A stretch of DNA of 61,473 nucleotides, from assembly GCA_018607135.1 (NCBI GenBank), contig JABBCA010000025.1, positions 1 to 61,473 of the forward strand. The letters are read 5' to 3'. The notes under the pieces were generated by a model that saw nothing but the letters and a program-made list of their open reading frames with translations, had not been told where the DNA came from and did not search any database. Of the stretch, positions 30,963 through 41,109 are shown one piece after another. Position 1 is the first letter of the stretch. Every line of letters begins with the position of its first letter. The position numbers and the translations under genes were made by a program. The stretch is from Opitutales bacterium. GTDB lineage: Bacteria; Verrucomicrobiota; Verrucomicrobiia; Opitutales; Coraliomargaritaceae.

Positions 30963-31651
30963 GGCTGGAATTCGTTGTTGTCTAAAATGTCGGGGCGTAA
31001 TTGCCGTGTTTTTTCGATCGATTGTTCGCGTCGCCATTTCGCAATAGCAGCGTGATCGCCTGAAAGTAAAACCTCAGGAACATGCATCCCGCGAAAGTCA
31101 GCTGGACGCGTGTATTGAGGAAAGCCGAGCAAGGTGCTCATAAAAGATTCCTCCGTCAAGGATTTTTCGTCACCTAAAAATCCTGGCACAAAACGGCTTA
31201 CACAGTCGATCACCACCGCCGCGGCCAAGGTGCCATTGGTCAATACGTAGTCGCCAATACTCACTTCACGGTCAACCAGCTCGTCGCGCACGCGTTGATC
31301 CACACCTTCATAGTGTCCACTAAGGATAATTAAATGTGTTTCCTGCACCAATTCTCGGGCCAATTGGCTCGTCAACGGCTCCCCATCGGGCGCCATGTAG
31401 AGGACTTTCGACTCGGGGCGGCGTAATTCTTCAACCGCCGCAAAGATCGGTTCTGGCTTCATCACCATGCCCGCTCCGCCACCAAAGGGCATTTCGTCGG
31501 TTTTACGATGTTTATCAGTCGTCCAGTCACGTAATTGATGCGCTTCAGCTCGGATCAAACCGTTTCGCTGGCCTCGCCCCAACATACTGGACGTTAAAAA
31601 ACCCTCCACCATTTCTGGGAAGAGGGTTAAAATATCAAACTCGAGGTGCAT
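30959..31651 (-). CDS. trmD: tRNA (guanine-N1)-methyltransferase
   Basis: Forms m1G37 in tRNAs reading CNN/CGG-type codons and prevents frameshifting; SPOUT knot enzyme. From the ATG at 31651 (MHLEFDILTLFPEM) it has 230 residues. Motifs: PFGGGAGMVMKPEPIF, GHYEGVDQRV, SIGDYVLTNG (usually SGG) and TRPADFRGMHVPEVLLSGDHAAI. The usual rimM between rpsP and trmD is missing. Confidence 0.97.
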   Translation of the reverse strand: MHLEFDILTLFPEMVEGFLTSSMLGRGQRNGLIRAEAHQLRDWTTDKHRKTDEMPFGGGAGMVMKPEPIFAAVEELRRPESKVLYMAPDGEPLTSQLARELVQETHLIILSGHYEGVDQRVRDELVDREVSIGDYVLTNGTLAAAVVIDCVSRFVPGFLGDEKSLTEESFMSTLLGFPQYTRPADFRGMHVPEVLLSGDHAAIAKWRREQSIEKTRQLRPDILDNNEFQP

Positions 31652-31693
31652 CGGAGCAATGGTCGAGTTTCCCGCGAAGGGAATCAAATTGAT

Positions 31694-31963
31694 TTAAGCT
31701 TCAGCTTCTGCTGGAGCTTCACGGCGAGCCTTGCGAATGAGGCTAGCAGCGGTATCTGTTGGCTTTGCGCCTACAGACTTCCAGTAATCAACGCGATCTA
31801 GCTTGATTTTCACTTCTTCTTCAGCGCGCTTTGCTTGCGGCTCGTAAGTGCCTAGCACTTCAACGAAACGGCCATCACGACGAGCAAGTGCTTCGGTGAC
31901 AACCATGCGGTAGAATGGACGGTGGCTTGCGCCATGACGTTGGAGACGGATTTTAAGTGCCAT
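31694..31963 (-). CDS. rpsP: 30S ribosomal protein S16
   Basis: 89 residues: MALKIRLQRHGASHRPFYRMVVTEALARRDGRFVEVLGTYEP, the full S16 signature, ending in an Ala/Glu tail. First gene of the operon rpsP-trmD-rplS, 42 bp before trmD. Degenerate GCTGAAAT octamers (31973-32005) lie just upstream of its start. Confidence 0.97.
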   Translation of the reverse strand: MALKIRLQRHGASHRPFYRMVVTEALARRDGRFVEVLGTYEPQAKRAEEEVKIKLDRVDYWKSVGAKPTDTAASLIRKARREAPAEAEA

Positions 31964-31972
31964 AATAAAAAA

Positions 31973-32005
31973 GCTGAAATACTGAAATTTAGAAAATGCT
32001 GAAAT
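31973..32005. repeat. Degenerate GCTGAAAT octamers upstream of rpsP
   Basis: GCTGAAAT at 31973-31980 and 31998-32005, with ACTGAAAT at 31981-31988. These are the reverse complement of the units of the array at 54037-54141. They overlap the 5' leader of rpsP. Confidence 0.5.
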
Positions 32006-32088
32006 AGCCGACAGATCGCCGGAAATTGAGAAAAGCGAAGAAAAAAGGTGTTTCGAGAGCAACTGTCAAGCGTGGAGACTCAGAAATC

Positions 32089-32319
32089 TCATTCAGGACG
32101 AACGACATCGGGAGAATCTGTCCACGGTAACGGGAAAGCGCTTTTCTGCCAATCCTTGCGTTCATCCCCGATTTTAGCGAATGCATCTTCCTCCCCATCC
32201 ACCAAAATTCCAGAAAACTTGTAGCGATTCTCAATACCAGTCATCCGCACCGTGCGCTTGCCACTGTAAGAAATCAGTGTGCGCGGAGTCGTGTAATCAA
32301 TTTGGCGTATCTTAGACAT
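32089..32319 (-). CDS. Small hypothetical protein upstream of rpsP
   Basis: 76 residues: MSKIRQIDYTTPRTLISYSGKRTVRMTGIENRYKF... The core has a beta-like pattern (RTVRMTGIENRYKFSGILVDGEEDAFAKIGDE) and the tail is Pro/Trp-rich. No family recognised. It is on the same strand as rpsP, 125 bp upstream of its start; the longer upstream frame looks non-native. Confidence 0.55.
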   Translation of the reverse strand: MSKIRQIDYTTPRTLISYSGKRTVRMTGIENRYKFSGILVDGEEDAFAKIGDERKDWQKSAFPLPWTDSPDVVRPE

Positions 32320-32433
32320 AGGATTAGAAGGAGTTAGAATGTAGAAGTCGGGCGTGAGAAGCTCAAACTCACATAATTTCAGCTCATAAACAGCAGGCTT
32401 GAAATAAATAATTAAAAAGTTACTCTTACTAGT

Positions 32434-32829
32434 GTGATCAAAAAATTCGCACAGATCATGATGGTCTTGGCCATCTTTAATCCTTTCTGCTGTTGCACGG
32501 CAGAATTGTTTGCTGTGAACGATATGGAGGCAACACCAGTGAGTCACGGTTGCTGCGGATCGGAAACTCAGGATGCTTCGAATAGCGAAAAATCAGATCA
32601 CGATCCCTCGAGTTGCCCGCATAAAGCGCTCAAGGATTACCAAGTCTCTTTAGAAAAGAGCACTACGGCCACGCATGACCTTGCGACGTTCCTGCCTGCG
32701 TTGTTGGCTGTAATCGAATTTATGTTGGCTGAGCCAGTAGCTCAGTCACAACACCATGTGACTTTGGCAACGGCATCGCATGCGCCGCCGTTAGCGTTAT
32801 CACAGGTATACTGCGTCTATAGGATCTGA
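32434..32829 (+). CDS. Small exported Cys/His-rich protein heading the Cu/Ag efflux operon (DUF2946-like)
   Basis: 131 residues with a GTG start at 32434 (ATG at 32458 possible). Signal-like N-terminus (FAQIMMVLAIFNPFCCCTAELFA), followed by HGCCGSE, SDHDPSSCPHK and MEATPVSHGCC, all potential soft-metal ligands. A second hydrophobic segment (FLPALLAVIEFMLAEPVA) is present. Small proteins of this layout often sit beside Cus/Czc systems and are annotated DUF2946 or putative metal carriers. The operon continues with TolC-, CusB- and CusA-type genes. Confidence 0.65.
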   Translation: MIKKFAQIMMVLAIFNPFCCCTAELFAVNDMEATPVSHGCCGSETQDASNSEKSDHDPSSCPHKALKDYQVSLEKSTTATHDLATFLPALLAVIEFMLAEPVAQSQHHVTLATASHAPPLALSQVYCVYRI

Positions 32830-32846
32830 TCGGTTCGTGTGACTTC

Positions 32847-32895
32847 TGCAAGGTCGAGTGACCTTGCACTTGATTGTTTCGTTGCGGGTGCAACG
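32847..32895 (+). promoter_or_regulatory. Two perfect hairpins/palindromes before the TolC-like gene
   Basis: TGCAAGGTC-GAGT-GACCTTGCA (32847-32868) and CGTTGC-GGGT-GCAACG (32880-32895). The first is a 22-bp perfect palindrome with 4-bp centre, 60 bp upstream of the TolC start; AAGGTC/GACCTT is the kind of half-site used by MerR-type metal sensors. Either an operator or an mRNA hairpin pair; no T-run. Confidence 0.55.
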
Positions 32896-32928
32896 GGACT
32901 GTAAATCAACACCGAACCATTATGATCC

Positions 32929-34209
32929 ATGTTATTAAAGATACGATTTTCCGATACGGGGCGCTGCGCTGTTGCTAGTGCGTGCCTAGGCTTACTTTTC
33001 CAGAATAGCTTGTCCGCACTGACGCTGGAGCAAGCGCTTGAACGTGCAGAAGCACAAAGCCCTCGTTTAGAGATACTTCACGAGCGCCAATTGGCAGCAG
33101 AGGCCGCCATTGGCAGCGCAGGCACCCTGCCCGACCCGAAGTTACAACTGACCTACTTTGGTGAGTCAGTCGAAACGCGAACGGGGCCACAAGAGGCCAT
33201 CTACGCCTTCAATCAAACCGTGCCTTGGGTGCCAAAGCTACGAACGCGAAAAACCTTGGCCAGTCGCCACGCGGAAGCGGTTGCTTACGATTATGCGGGT
33301 GGACATGAAAGGCTGCTACGTGAGGTGACGAACGTGTATGTGGAACTGGCTTATTTACAAAAGGCAATAGAATCCACCGAAGCGAACCTGAGCCTCATAG
33401 CAGACACCTACTCCATCGTGGAGGAACAGGTGAAAGCAGGTGCGTCGTTAAACTCCCTACTTCGATTGGAAGTTGATCGGGAGCGTGTCCGTGATCATTT
33501 AGAATTGCTCAAACAACAAGCGATTCGTCAGCGCGCCTCACTGGCTGCGCTGTTAAACATGGAGGATTCTGAGTTGAACCAGAGCTTCTTCTTTCCCGAA
33601 CGAGCCATTCCTGCTGCCGAACACGAAAACCTACAAAAGCAATTGGACAAAACGAATCCGGACCTGCTGGCCTTGCGTCAACGTATCTTGGGTTCTGAAG
33701 AACAGTTACAACTCAGTCGCCTCAATCGTTATCCTGACTTCACCTTTGGGCTGACCTATATTCAGGTCGGAAACGAAGGCATGGCTTCCGATGCCGGCAA
33801 AGACCCTTGGGCGCTGACCTTCGCGGTTAATTTACCGATTTGGGAAGGAAAGAACCGGGCGGAAATTCGAGCGGCGTCTGCCAACCAGCGAGCAGTCGAG
33901 CAGCTATATCGCGAACAACAGTTGAAACTGAAGGCGGAACTCACCGCATTGCTGTCCCAAGTGTCGGACAGCGCACAGCGGTCGGACCGTTATCGAGAAA
34001 TGTTAATCCCTCTGGCCGAGCAAGCCTTGGAAAATTCACGCAGTGCCTACGAAGGCAATCAAATCAGCGTGCTCGAGCTCATCGATAGTGAACGCGCCCT
34101 CTTAGAACTCAACCTAACTTATTGGCGCGCAGTCGCCAATGTCCTGCAAGCCGAAGCATCCATCAATGCACTCATCGGTAACGCATATTCACAAAAAAAC
34201 TTTCAATAA
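32929..34209 (+). CDS. cusC: Outer-membrane efflux protein, TolC family (CusC-like)
   Basis: Outer-membrane exit duct. 426 residues: signal-like start (CAVASACLGLLFQNSLSA) followed by two OEP repeats: LEQALERAEAQSPRLEILHERQLAAEAAIGSAGTLPDP (first) and long alpha-helical stretches with VYVELAYLQKAIESTEANLSLIADTYSIVEEQVKAGASL, ending ALENSRSAYEGNQISVLELIDSERALLELNLTYWRAVANV. Two bases separate its stop from cusB. Third part of the tripartite Cu/Ag pump. Confidence 0.88.
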   Translation: MLLKIRFSDTGRCAVASACLGLLFQNSLSALTLEQALERAEAQSPRLEILHERQLAAEAAIGSAGTLPDPKLQLTYFGESVETRTGPQEAIYAFNQTVPWVPKLRTRKTLASRHAEAVAYDYAGGHERLLREVTNVYVELAYLQKAIESTEANLSLIADTYSIVEEQVKAGASLNSLLRLEVDRERVRDHLELLKQQAIRQRASLAALLNMEDSELNQSFFFPERAIPAAEHENLQKQLDKTNPDLLALRQRILGSEEQLQLSRLNRYPDFTFGLTYIQVGNEGMASDAGKDPWALTFAVNLPIWEGKNRAEIRAASANQRAVEQLYREQQLKLKAELTALLSQVSDSAQRSDRYREMLIPLAEQALENSRSAYEGNQISVLELIDSERALLELNLTYWRAVANVLQAEASINALIGNAYSQKNFQ

Positions 34210-34211
34210 TT

Positions 34212-35945
34212 ATGAATCCCAAAAGCTATTTATTTATCGGGGCCGCCATTGTAGTGGGCCTCATCGCCGGACGTTATTTAATTCCAAAATCATCAAAGGA
34301 CCACACGGCACACGACAGCGACTCAACCACGTCTACTTCCACTGAGCCGAGCATCTGGACCTGCTCGATGCACCCGCAGATTCAACAACCCGATTCTGGG
34401 GATTGCCCAATTTGCGGAATGGATCTAATTCCATTGAGTAACGATTCGCACGCAGACGCAGGGCCACGCGAAATGAGCATGAGTGAAAGCTCCAAAGCGC
34501 TCGCCAACGTTCAAACCAGTGTCGTGGTCAGCGAAAACGCGACGCGCCCCATTCGCTTAGTCGGCCAACTCAAGCGAGCCGACACAAATGTGAAATCCCT
34601 AACCGCCCGCTTCCCCGCACGCATCGAATCGCTCGCAGTCGACGCGGTCGGCATCACGGTCGAGCAGGGGCAAACACTCGCTCAAATTTATAGCCCTGAG
34701 CTACTCAGCGCACAACGTGAACTACTGGCAGCTTACCAGCGAGATCCTGAGGGCCGATTTACTCAACTCGCCCGAGAGAAACTACTCCAGTGGGATGTAG
34801 AAGCCGACCAAATAGATGCGATATTGAAGAGCGGCGCAGCACCAAAAACCTTCGAGCTACGGTCTCCAATTAATGGAGTCGTTGTCGAAAAAAACATCAA
34901 CGAAGGCGACTATCTTAAAACAGGCCAAGCACTCTACACCATCGTCGGCATGAGTGAGCTCTGGCTCACCTTGGCAGCTTACGAAACGGACCTGCCATGG
35001 CTCGCGGTGGGACAAAGCATTGAGTTCACCACTCAGAGCACACCCGGCCAAACATTTGTGGGTGAAATTGAGTTTATCGAGCCAGAGGTTGATCCAGCCA
35101 CGCGCACCATCCCAGTTCGTGCTCTGGTGCCGAACCCTGAGAATCAACTCAAGCCCGGAATGTTTGCCCGTGCCACCGTTCAAGCTTCCAAGTCACACGA
35201 ATCTGAACCGCCGCTTCTCGTCCCCGCTTCTTCGGTTTTGCGCACAGGTAAACGCGCCGTTGTGTATGTCGAGAAACCCAATGCCGAACGCCCGACCTAT
35301 GAGGGCCGCGAAATCGTGCTCGGCCCACGTGCAGGCGATCATTTCATCGTAGTCAAAGGCTTAGAGGCCGGTGAACACGTTGTGACCAAAGGTGCCTTCA
35401 AGATCGACAGTGCATTACAAATTCAGGCCAAGCCCAGCATGATGAACCCGCAAGGAGGCGGTCCAACACCCGGCCACAATCACGGCGATGCAGCCCCTGA
35501 GCCCGACTCCCATGCGGGCCACACCATGCCTTCGGGCATCGAGATCAAGCTCGATACTGCAAAGGCAATTTTGCCGAATTACCTAGAACTGCAGAACGCG
35601 CTCGCAAGTGATGATTTAGAAAAATCCAAATCGTCCTTAAAAGATATGATGCAAAACACCGGCCACAGCGGTGCTTTACCAGATCTGATTCATACAATGT
35701 TTGCAGCCAGTGATCTGGATACAATTCGCAAGCCGCATTTCGAAACGCTCTCGAATGCATTGATCGCCTCGGTTAAGGAAAGCCCTAAAGCGTTTGGACA
35801 GAATCTATTCATCATGAATTGTCCGATGGTCTACGGAAACACGGGTGCTGACTGGCTTCAAAGCGATGACGACCTACTCAACCCTTACTTCGGCGCGATG
35901 ATGCTCCGCTGTGGTAAACTAAAAGAGACGATTAAAAATGATTAA
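34212..35945 (+). CDS. cusB: Periplasmic adaptor of Cu/Ag efflux RND pump (CusB-like) with heavy-metal and DUF3347 domains
   Basis: 577 residues. N-terminal membrane anchor (YLFIGAAIVVGLIAGRYL); heavy-metal-binding domain about 53-78 with WTCSMHPQIQQPDSGDCPICGMDL; membrane-fusion core with barrel-sandwich and beta-barrel domains (PARIESLAVDAVGITVEQGQTLAQIYSPEL; VDPATRTIPVRALVPNP); a His/Met-rich linker (GPTPGHNHGDAAPEPDSHAGHTMPSG); and a C-terminal DUF3347-type domain (MNCPMVYGNTGADW...GAMMLRCGKL). The extra ligand clusters suggest it binds metal and hands it to the pump. Overlaps cusA by 8 bp. Confidence 0.92.
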   Translation: MNPKSYLFIGAAIVVGLIAGRYLIPKSSKDHTAHDSDSTTSTSTEPSIWTCSMHPQIQQPDSGDCPICGMDLIPLSNDSHADAGPREMSMSESSKALANVQTSVVVSENATRPIRLVGQLKRADTNVKSLTARFPARIESLAVDAVGITVEQGQTLAQIYSPELLSAQRELLAAYQRDPEGRFTQLAREKLLQWDVEADQIDAILKSGAAPKTFELRSPINGVVVEKNINEGDYLKTGQALYTIVGMSELWLTLAAYETDLPWLAVGQSIEFTTQSTPGQTFVGEIEFIEPEVDPATRTIPVRALVPNPENQLKPGMFARATVQASKSHESEPPLLVPASSVLRTGKRAVVYVEKPNAERPTYEGREIVLGPRAGDHFIVVKGLEAGEHVVTKGAFKIDSALQIQAKPSMMNPQGGGPTPGHNHGDAAPEPDSHAGHTMPSGIEIKLDTAKAILPNYLELQNALASDDLEKSKSSLKDMMQNTGHSGALPDLIHTMFAASDLDTIRKPHFETLSNALIASVKESPKAFGQNLFIMNCPMVYGNTGADWLQSDDDLLNPYFGAMMLRCGKLKETIKND

Positions 35946-38900
35946 CCAACTCATACGTTTCTGCCTCGAGAATAAGCTCGTTGTCGTTCTTTTCACTACC
36001 GTGCTCATCCTTTGGGGTGCGGCGGTCGCACCATTCGACTGGGAGTCAGACTGGCTTCCTCGCGATCCGGTGCCCGTCGACGCGATTCCCGATATCGGCG
36101 AAAATCAGCAAATCGTTTTCACCGAATGGATGGGGCGCTCGCCGCAAGACATCGAGGACCAGATCACCTATCCGCTCACCACCGCCCTACTCGGCCTGCC
36201 GGAAGTCAAAACGATCCGCAGTTACTCGATGTTCGGATTCTCCTCAATCTACATCATCTTCAAAGAAGACGCGGAGTTCTATTGGACACGCAGTCGTATT
36301 CTCGAAAAGTTGAATAGTCTGCCTTCCGGCACTTTGCCTCAAGGCGTGTCGCCGCAGCTCGGCCCTGATGCGACAGGGCTCGGGCAAGTCTTCTGGTATA
36401 CATTGGAAGGAATGAGCCCCGAGGGAGACCCCACCGGCGGTTGGGATCTCGAAGAACTGCGCAGCACGCAGGACTGGTATGTCCGCTACGCGCTTCAAGG
36501 TGTCGATGGTGTAGCAGAAGTCGCCTCGATCGGCGGCTACGTCAAAGAATACCAGATCGACGTCGATCCCGATGCACTTCGCACCTACAACGTGGCCTTA
36601 CACGAAGTCTTCGAAGCCGTTCGCGGCAGTAATCTCGATGTCGGCGCACGCACCATTGAAATTAACGCAGTGGAATATGTCATCCGTGGTCTCGGGTTTA
36701 TTGAAAATTTGGATGATCTCCGAAAGACCGTGATCACGCAGCGCAACAACGTGCCCATCACGCTCGATCAGATCGCCGAGGTCGAATACGGCCCCGCGCT
36801 ACGACGTGGCGCACTGGATAAAGCAGGCGCTGAAGCGGTCGGTGGTGTCGTCGTAACACGCTATGGAGAAAACCCATTGACCGTCATCAAACGAGTGAAA
36901 GAAAAGATCGAATCTATCTCCTCCGGCCTACCAAAAAAGACCCTCGAAGATGGCACCGTCAGCCAAGTAGAAATCGTGCCTTTTTACGACCGCACTGGAT
37001 TAATCTACGAGACACTCGGAACGCTCGAAGATGCCGTGAGACAGCAAATATTGGTGACCATTATCGTTGTCATTATCATGGTCATGCACCTACGCAGCGC
37101 ATCGCTAATTTCAGGCGTATTGCCGCTCGCGGTGCTCTTTGCATTTGTCGGGATGAAACTCTTTGGAGTGGATGCGAATGTGGTCGCGCTCTCTGGCATC
37201 GCGATCGCGATTGGCACCATTGTCGACATGGGCGTGGTGTTAATTGAGAATATTCTAAAACATTTGAATGATGCAGACAATGGAGGAACAAGCTCCGCCT
37301 CGTCCGCGAATCTTCAAGACTGTCCGAACGGAGCCGGACGCTCCGGCAAAGAGACCCTAGAAGTCGTGTATCGTGCCTGCACTGAAGTCGCTGGCGCGGT
37401 GGTCACCGCAGTGCTGACGACTATCATCAGTTTCTTGCCAGTTTTCACGATGGTCGCGGCTGAGGGGAAATTGTTCCGTCCGCTCGCCTACACAAAGACC
37501 TTCGCCTTGATCGGTTCGATTGTCGTGGCACTAACAATTATTCCACCGCTCGCGCATTGGCTCTTGGCCACTAGAAAGCGTAAGCAAGCACAAGGCACAG
37601 AAGACCCGAAAAACAAAGTATGGTTAATTATCCAGAAATACTTCCGCTTCGCATTATGCTTCTTTGTGGCCATCTTCACCGCCTTCTATTTAGCTGGAGA
37701 TTGGCAACCACTTGGCCCGGAGCGCGATATCGGCAATATCGTTTTTGTCCTCCTATTGATCGGTGGATTACTCGGTCTGTTTTCTCTCTTTATCCGTTTC
37801 TACGCGGCTATGCTTTCAGTGCTACTTCGATTCAAAACACTCTTCCTCGTTAGTTGTAGTCTAATCCTTATCTTCGGACTGAGTATTTGGCTCGGCTGGG
37901 GAAAAGTCTTCGGTTGGATGCCAGACTTTGTCAAAAAGTCCGACCCTTACGTAGCGGTATCGCATGCCGTGCCTGGCCTCGGAAAGGAGTTCATGCCCGA
38001 CCTCGATGAAGGCTCCTATTTACTGATGCCGACAACGATGCCACATGCCTCGATTGGTGAAGTCATGGATGTGCTGAGTAAGCAGGACATGGCAATCAAT
38101 GCCATCCCAGAAGTCGAAAGCGCAGTCGGCAAACTCGGACGTGTGGAAAGCCCGCTCGACCCTGCTCCGATCTCGATGATTGAAACGATCATCAGTTACA
38201 AGTCAGAGTATATCACCGACGATGACGGACGCGTGCGAATCTTTGCCTTTGATAATAAGAGTGATGTATTTAAGCGAGACGCATCCGAAAATCTAATACC
38301 CGACGATGAGGGGCGCCCCTTCCGCCAATGGCGTGATGAAATAAAGAGCCCCGATGACATATGGGATGAGATCGTGGAAGCCGCAAAAGTTCCTGGCACG
38401 ACCTCAGCACCTAAATTGCAACCGATCGCTGCGCGTATCGTGATGCTGCAAAGTGGTATGCGCGCGCCGATGGGGCTCAAGGTATATGGTCCTGATTTAG
38501 AGACTTTAGAAGCAGTTGCACTGGATATCGAAGCACTGCTGAAGCAAGTGCCCGCGATCAAAGCCGAAGCCGTGCTTGCCGACCGAATTGTCGGTAAGCC
38601 TTACCTAGAAATCGATATCGATCGTGATGCCATCGCGCGTTACGGCATAAAAATTAAAATGGTGCAGGATGTGATCGAAGTCGCTGTCGGTGGTAAGCCG
38701 ATCACTATGACAGTGGAAGGTCGCGAGCGCTACCCCGTGCGTGTGCGCTATATGCGTGAGCGTCGCGATACGATCGAAGACATTGAAGCCATTCTCGTCG
38801 CGGCTCCAGGTGGCGCGCAAATCCCATTGCGCGAGCTAGCGATGATCAACTATGTGCGCGGCCCGCAAGTCATTAAGAGTGAAGACACTTTTCTCGTGGG

Positions 38901-39645
38901 CTACGTAATCTTTGATAAACGGGAGGGTTACGCCGAGGTGGAAGTCGTCGAGCAAGCGCAAAATTTCCTCGCAGGAAAGATTGCCAGCGGTGAACTGAAC
39001 ATTCCAACTGGAGTCAGCTATAAATTTACCGGCAGCTATGAAAATCAAGTGCGTGCGGAAAAGAAACTGCGTGTGGTGCTGCCGATAGCACTCTTTGCGA
39101 TCTGGCTGATCCTGTATTTTCAGTTTAGGCGAATTTCGACGACTCTGTTAGTGTTCTCTGGCATCTTCTTTGCCTGGTCAGGCGGCTTTATCCTTATTTG
39201 GCTCTATGGTCAGCCGTGGTTTATGGATATCAACCTGTTCGGGCATAACTTGCGAGAGCTCTTTCAAATGGGGCCCATCAATTTGAGTGTGGCCGTCTGG
39301 GTCGGCTTCTTGGCGCTCTTCGGAATCGCAACCGACAACGGTGTGATCGTCTGCACCTATCTACAGCAAATCTTTAAGGAGGAACGCCCGAAGACTATAG
39401 AGGCAATTCGCGCTGCGACGGTCGAAGCGGGCACTCGCCGCGTGCGCCCGGCGATGATGACCAGTGCGACCACAATTTTAGCGCTCCTGCCCGTGCTTAC
39501 ATCAACTGGACGCGGCGCCGACATCATGGTGCCGATGGCAATCCCATCTTTCGGCGGCATGTCACTCGCAATTCTTACGATTTTCGTCGTGCCCGTGCTC
39601 TACTGCGCAATCGAAGAGTTTCGCTGCAAGTGGTCATACAATTAA
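35938..39645 (+). CDS. cusA: Heavy-metal efflux RND permease, CusA type (Cu+/Ag+)
   Basis: 1235-residue inner-membrane proton antiporter, longer than E. coli CusA (about 1050). Twelve-TM RND layout: TM1 [17 protein letters not shown], the DxD-like TM4 motif [18 protein letters not shown], and the second half near 1020. The three methionines that carry Cu/Ag in E. coli CusA are conserved: M697 (LLMPTT), M747 (PISMIET) and M836 (VMLQSGMR). Extra length comes from a loop after TM4 (about 441-470) and additional segments near 560-640 and 755-815. Eight-base overlap with cusB. No CusRS regulator is nearby. Confidence 0.95.
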   Translation: MINQLIRFCLENKLVVVLFTTVLILWGAAVAPFDWESDWLPRDPVPVDAIPDIGENQQIVFTEWMGRSPQDIEDQITYPLTTALLGLPEVKTIRSYSMFGFSSIYIIFKEDAEFYWTRSRILEKLNSLPSGTLPQGVSPQLGPDATGLGQVFWYTLEGMSPEGDPTGGWDLEELRSTQDWYVRYALQGVDGVAEVASIGGYVKEYQIDVDPDALRTYNVALHEVFEAVRGSNLDVGARTIEINAVEYVIRGLGFIENLDDLRKTVITQRNNVPITLDQIAEVEYGPALRRGALDKAGAEAVGGVVVTRYGENPLTVIKRVKEKIESISSGLPKKTLEDGTVSQVEIVPFYDRTGLIYETLGTLEDAVRQQILVTIIVVIIMVMHLRSASLISGVLPLAVLFAFVGMKLFGVDANVVALSGIAIAIGTIVDMGVVLIENILKHLNDADNGGTSSASSANLQDCPNGAGRSGKETLEVVYRACTEVAGAVVTAVLTTIISFLPVFTMVAAEGKLFRPLAYTKTFALIGSIVVALTIIPPLAHWLLATRKRKQAQGTEDPKNKVWLIIQKYFRFALCFFVAIFTAFYLAGDWQPLGPERDIGNIVFVLLLIGGLLGLFSLFIRFYAAMLSVLLRFKTLFLVSCSLILIFGLSIWLGWGKVFGWMPDFVKKSDPYVAVSHAVPGLGKEFMPDLDEGSYLLMPTTMPHASIGEVMDVLSKQDMAINAIPEVESAVGKLGRVESPLDPAPISMIETIISYKSEYITDDDGRVRIFAFDNKSDVFKRDASENLIPDDEGRPFRQWRDEIKSPDDIWDEIVEAAKVPGTTSAPKLQPIAARIVMLQSGMRAPMGLKVYGPDLETLEAVALDIEALLKQVPAIKAEAVLADRIVGKPYLEIDIDRDAIARYGIKIKMVQDVIEVAVGGKPITMTVEGRERYPVRVRYMRERRDTIEDIEAILVAAPGGAQIPLRELAMINYVRGPQVIKSEDTFLVGYVIFDKREGYAEVEVVEQAQNFLAGKIASGELNIPTGVSYKFTGSYENQVRAEKKLRVVLPIALFAIWLILYFQFRRISTTLLVFSGIFFAWSGGFILIWLYGQPWFMDINLFGHNLRELFQMGPINLSVAVWVGFLALFGIATDNGVIVCTYLQQIFKEERPKTIEAIRAATVEAGTRRVRPAMMTSATTILALLPVLTSTGRGADIMVPMAIPSFGGMSLAILTIFVVPVLYCAIEEFRCKWSYN
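37284..37352 (+). repeat. Possible repeat-derived loop insertion in cusA
   Basis: Ser/Gly-rich stretch between TM4 and TM5 ([22 protein letters not shown]) is encoded by GGAG-GAACAAG-CTCC and GGAGC-CGGAC-GCTCC hairpin-like pieces, which resemble the short hairpins at 27346-27360. The loop is variable in this family, so it may be harmless. Confidence 0.3.
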
Positions 39646-39695
39646 GCTTCATTAACAGTTTGCATTCATCTGGTTCCCGAATTGCCTCTTTATCT

Positions 39696-39956
39696 ATGGC
39701 AAAAATCATTTTTCAAAAATCTGGCGTCTCCTTTGAATGGACAGGTGACGAAGAAAGCATCCTCGAACTCGCAGAGGCCAACGACCTCGATCTCGACTAC
39801 GGCTGCCGCATGGGCAATTGCACGGCCTGCATGCAGGAAGTGACTAGCGGTGAAGTCGAATATCCAAACGGCCATACTGGTGAGCCCGACGAAGGCCATG
39901 CCCTACTTTGCTGTTGCCAGCCAAAGGGCGACGCAGACGTAACGATCAACGCTTAA
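39696..39956 (+). CDS. 2Fe-2S ferredoxin (plant-type)
   Basis: 86 residues from the ATG at 39696 ([15 protein letters not shown]). Cluster ligands C-x4-C-x2-C in [11 protein letters not shown] and a fourth Cys in ALLCCCQP. Single electron-carrier domain resembling the ferredoxin halves of oxygenase reductases; partner unknown. 50 bp after cusA, so possibly the end of that transcript, but the link may be chance. Confidence 0.9.
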   Translation: MAKIIFQKSGVSFEWTGDEESILELAEANDLDLDYGCRMGNCTACMQEVTSGEVEYPNGHTGEPDEGHALLCCCQPKGDADVTINA

Positions 39957-40030
39957 GCTTCGGTAGCAGGTCTAGCAACTCGAACAGAGCTTATAATTGG
40001 AGGGGCAAGGTCCTCACTTGATCACCAAGG

Positions 40031-40090
<60 letters not shown>

Positions 40091-40138
40091 TTGGGATTCT
40101 AAATCCTAGATCTCCCGTCCAGCCCAAAATCGCTTCAA

Positions 40139-40177
40139 TTCAACATTGGACGTTCAGCGTTTGACGTTCGACGTTCA
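40139..40177. repeat. Interspersed GTTCGACGTTC repeat overlapping the ymdB stop codon
   Basis: Contains TTGGACGTTCAGCG and TTGACGTTCGACGTTCA. The TGA stop of ymdB (40175-40177, read on the minus strand) is supplied by the TTCA end of this repeat. It is complementary in sense to the heptamer array at 40031-40089. Confidence 0.7.
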
Positions 40178-40963
40178 CCCCCCTTTACAAATCTCAATAC
40201 GCTCAAACGAGCGGGCTAGACCAGTGCTCGGATCGATCTCAATCAGACAGCCACACAGACGCACATCGCCTTCTGCAACTGGGAAGCGACGCTTCATACC
40301 GTCGAGAAAACTCTCGATCACAGGCTCAACTTCACGCCCCAGCACGGACGCATAAGGCCCACACATTCCAGCATCGCTTAAGTATGCAGTGCCTTTAGGC
40401 AGAACTCGACCATCCGCAGTCGGCACATGTGTATGCGTGCCCACAACAGCTGCTGCGCGGCCATCGAGATACCAACCTAGTGCGATTTTCTCTGAAGTCG
40501 CCTCCATGTGCGACTCTACAAAGACCGCATCACACTGCGCTTTCAGCTCTTCCAACTTCGCATCCGCCATCGCAAATGGGCAACTCGACTTCAAGGTCAG
40601 ATAGTTACGACCGAGGACGGTGAAGATTCCCAGACGAAATCCATTCTTCTCGATGACCAGATGCGTGCGCCCTGGGTTCTTTTCTGGAAGGTTCGCAGGA
40701 CGGCAAGTGGTTTCCAACGTATCGATTTCGTTTTCAAAATTCTTCTGATCCCAAACATGATCGCCCAGTGTAATCGCATCGATCCCCGCAGCCGTGAGCT
40801 CTTCGACAATCTTTTTAGTGATGCCTGCACCTCCGGCGGAGTTTTCAGCATTCGCGACGACAATATCTGCTCCAAGTTCTTCACGCAGAGAGACGAGGTG
40901 CTCTTTTACAAAAGTGCGCCCAGGACGACCAACAATATCACCAAGAAATAAAAGCTTCGGCAT
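40175..40963 (-). CDS. ymdB: YmdB/TIGR00282 family metallophosphoesterase
   Basis: 262 residues from the ATG at 40963 ([16 protein letters not shown]). Two-metal site: [33 protein letters not shown] and [11 protein letters not shown]. Proteins of this family hydrolyse 2',3'-cyclic nucleotides (YmdB in Bacillus affects biofilm and RNA regulation). Its stop codon falls in an interspersed repeat. Upstream, the next gene on this strand is DUF4112 (41110-41502), 146 bp away. Confidence 0.93.
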   Translation of the reverse strand: MPKLLFLGDIVGRPGRTFVKEHLVSLREELGADIVVANAENSAGGAGITKKIVEELTAAGIDAITLGDHVWDQKNFENEIDTLETTCRPANLPEKNPGRTHLVIEKNGFRLGIFTVLGRNYLTLKSSCPFAMADAKLEELKAQCDAVFVESHMEATSEKIALGWYLDGRAAAVVGTHTHVPTADGRVLPKGTAYLSDAGMCGPYASVLGREVEPVIESFLDGMKRRFPVAEGDVRLCGCLIEIDPSTGLARSFERIEICKGG

Positions 40964-41109
40964 TTTCACACGCTGCAAACTTAAAAGCGCCACCGCAAGA
41001 CAACAGTCACAGCAGTGAAATCGAGGGTCCACATCCTCGATTGACCGCTTGGCAAAACCGCGGACAGGCCAGAGGCTGTCCCTCCAAGCGTTTAAGATCT
41101 CAATTCCAA

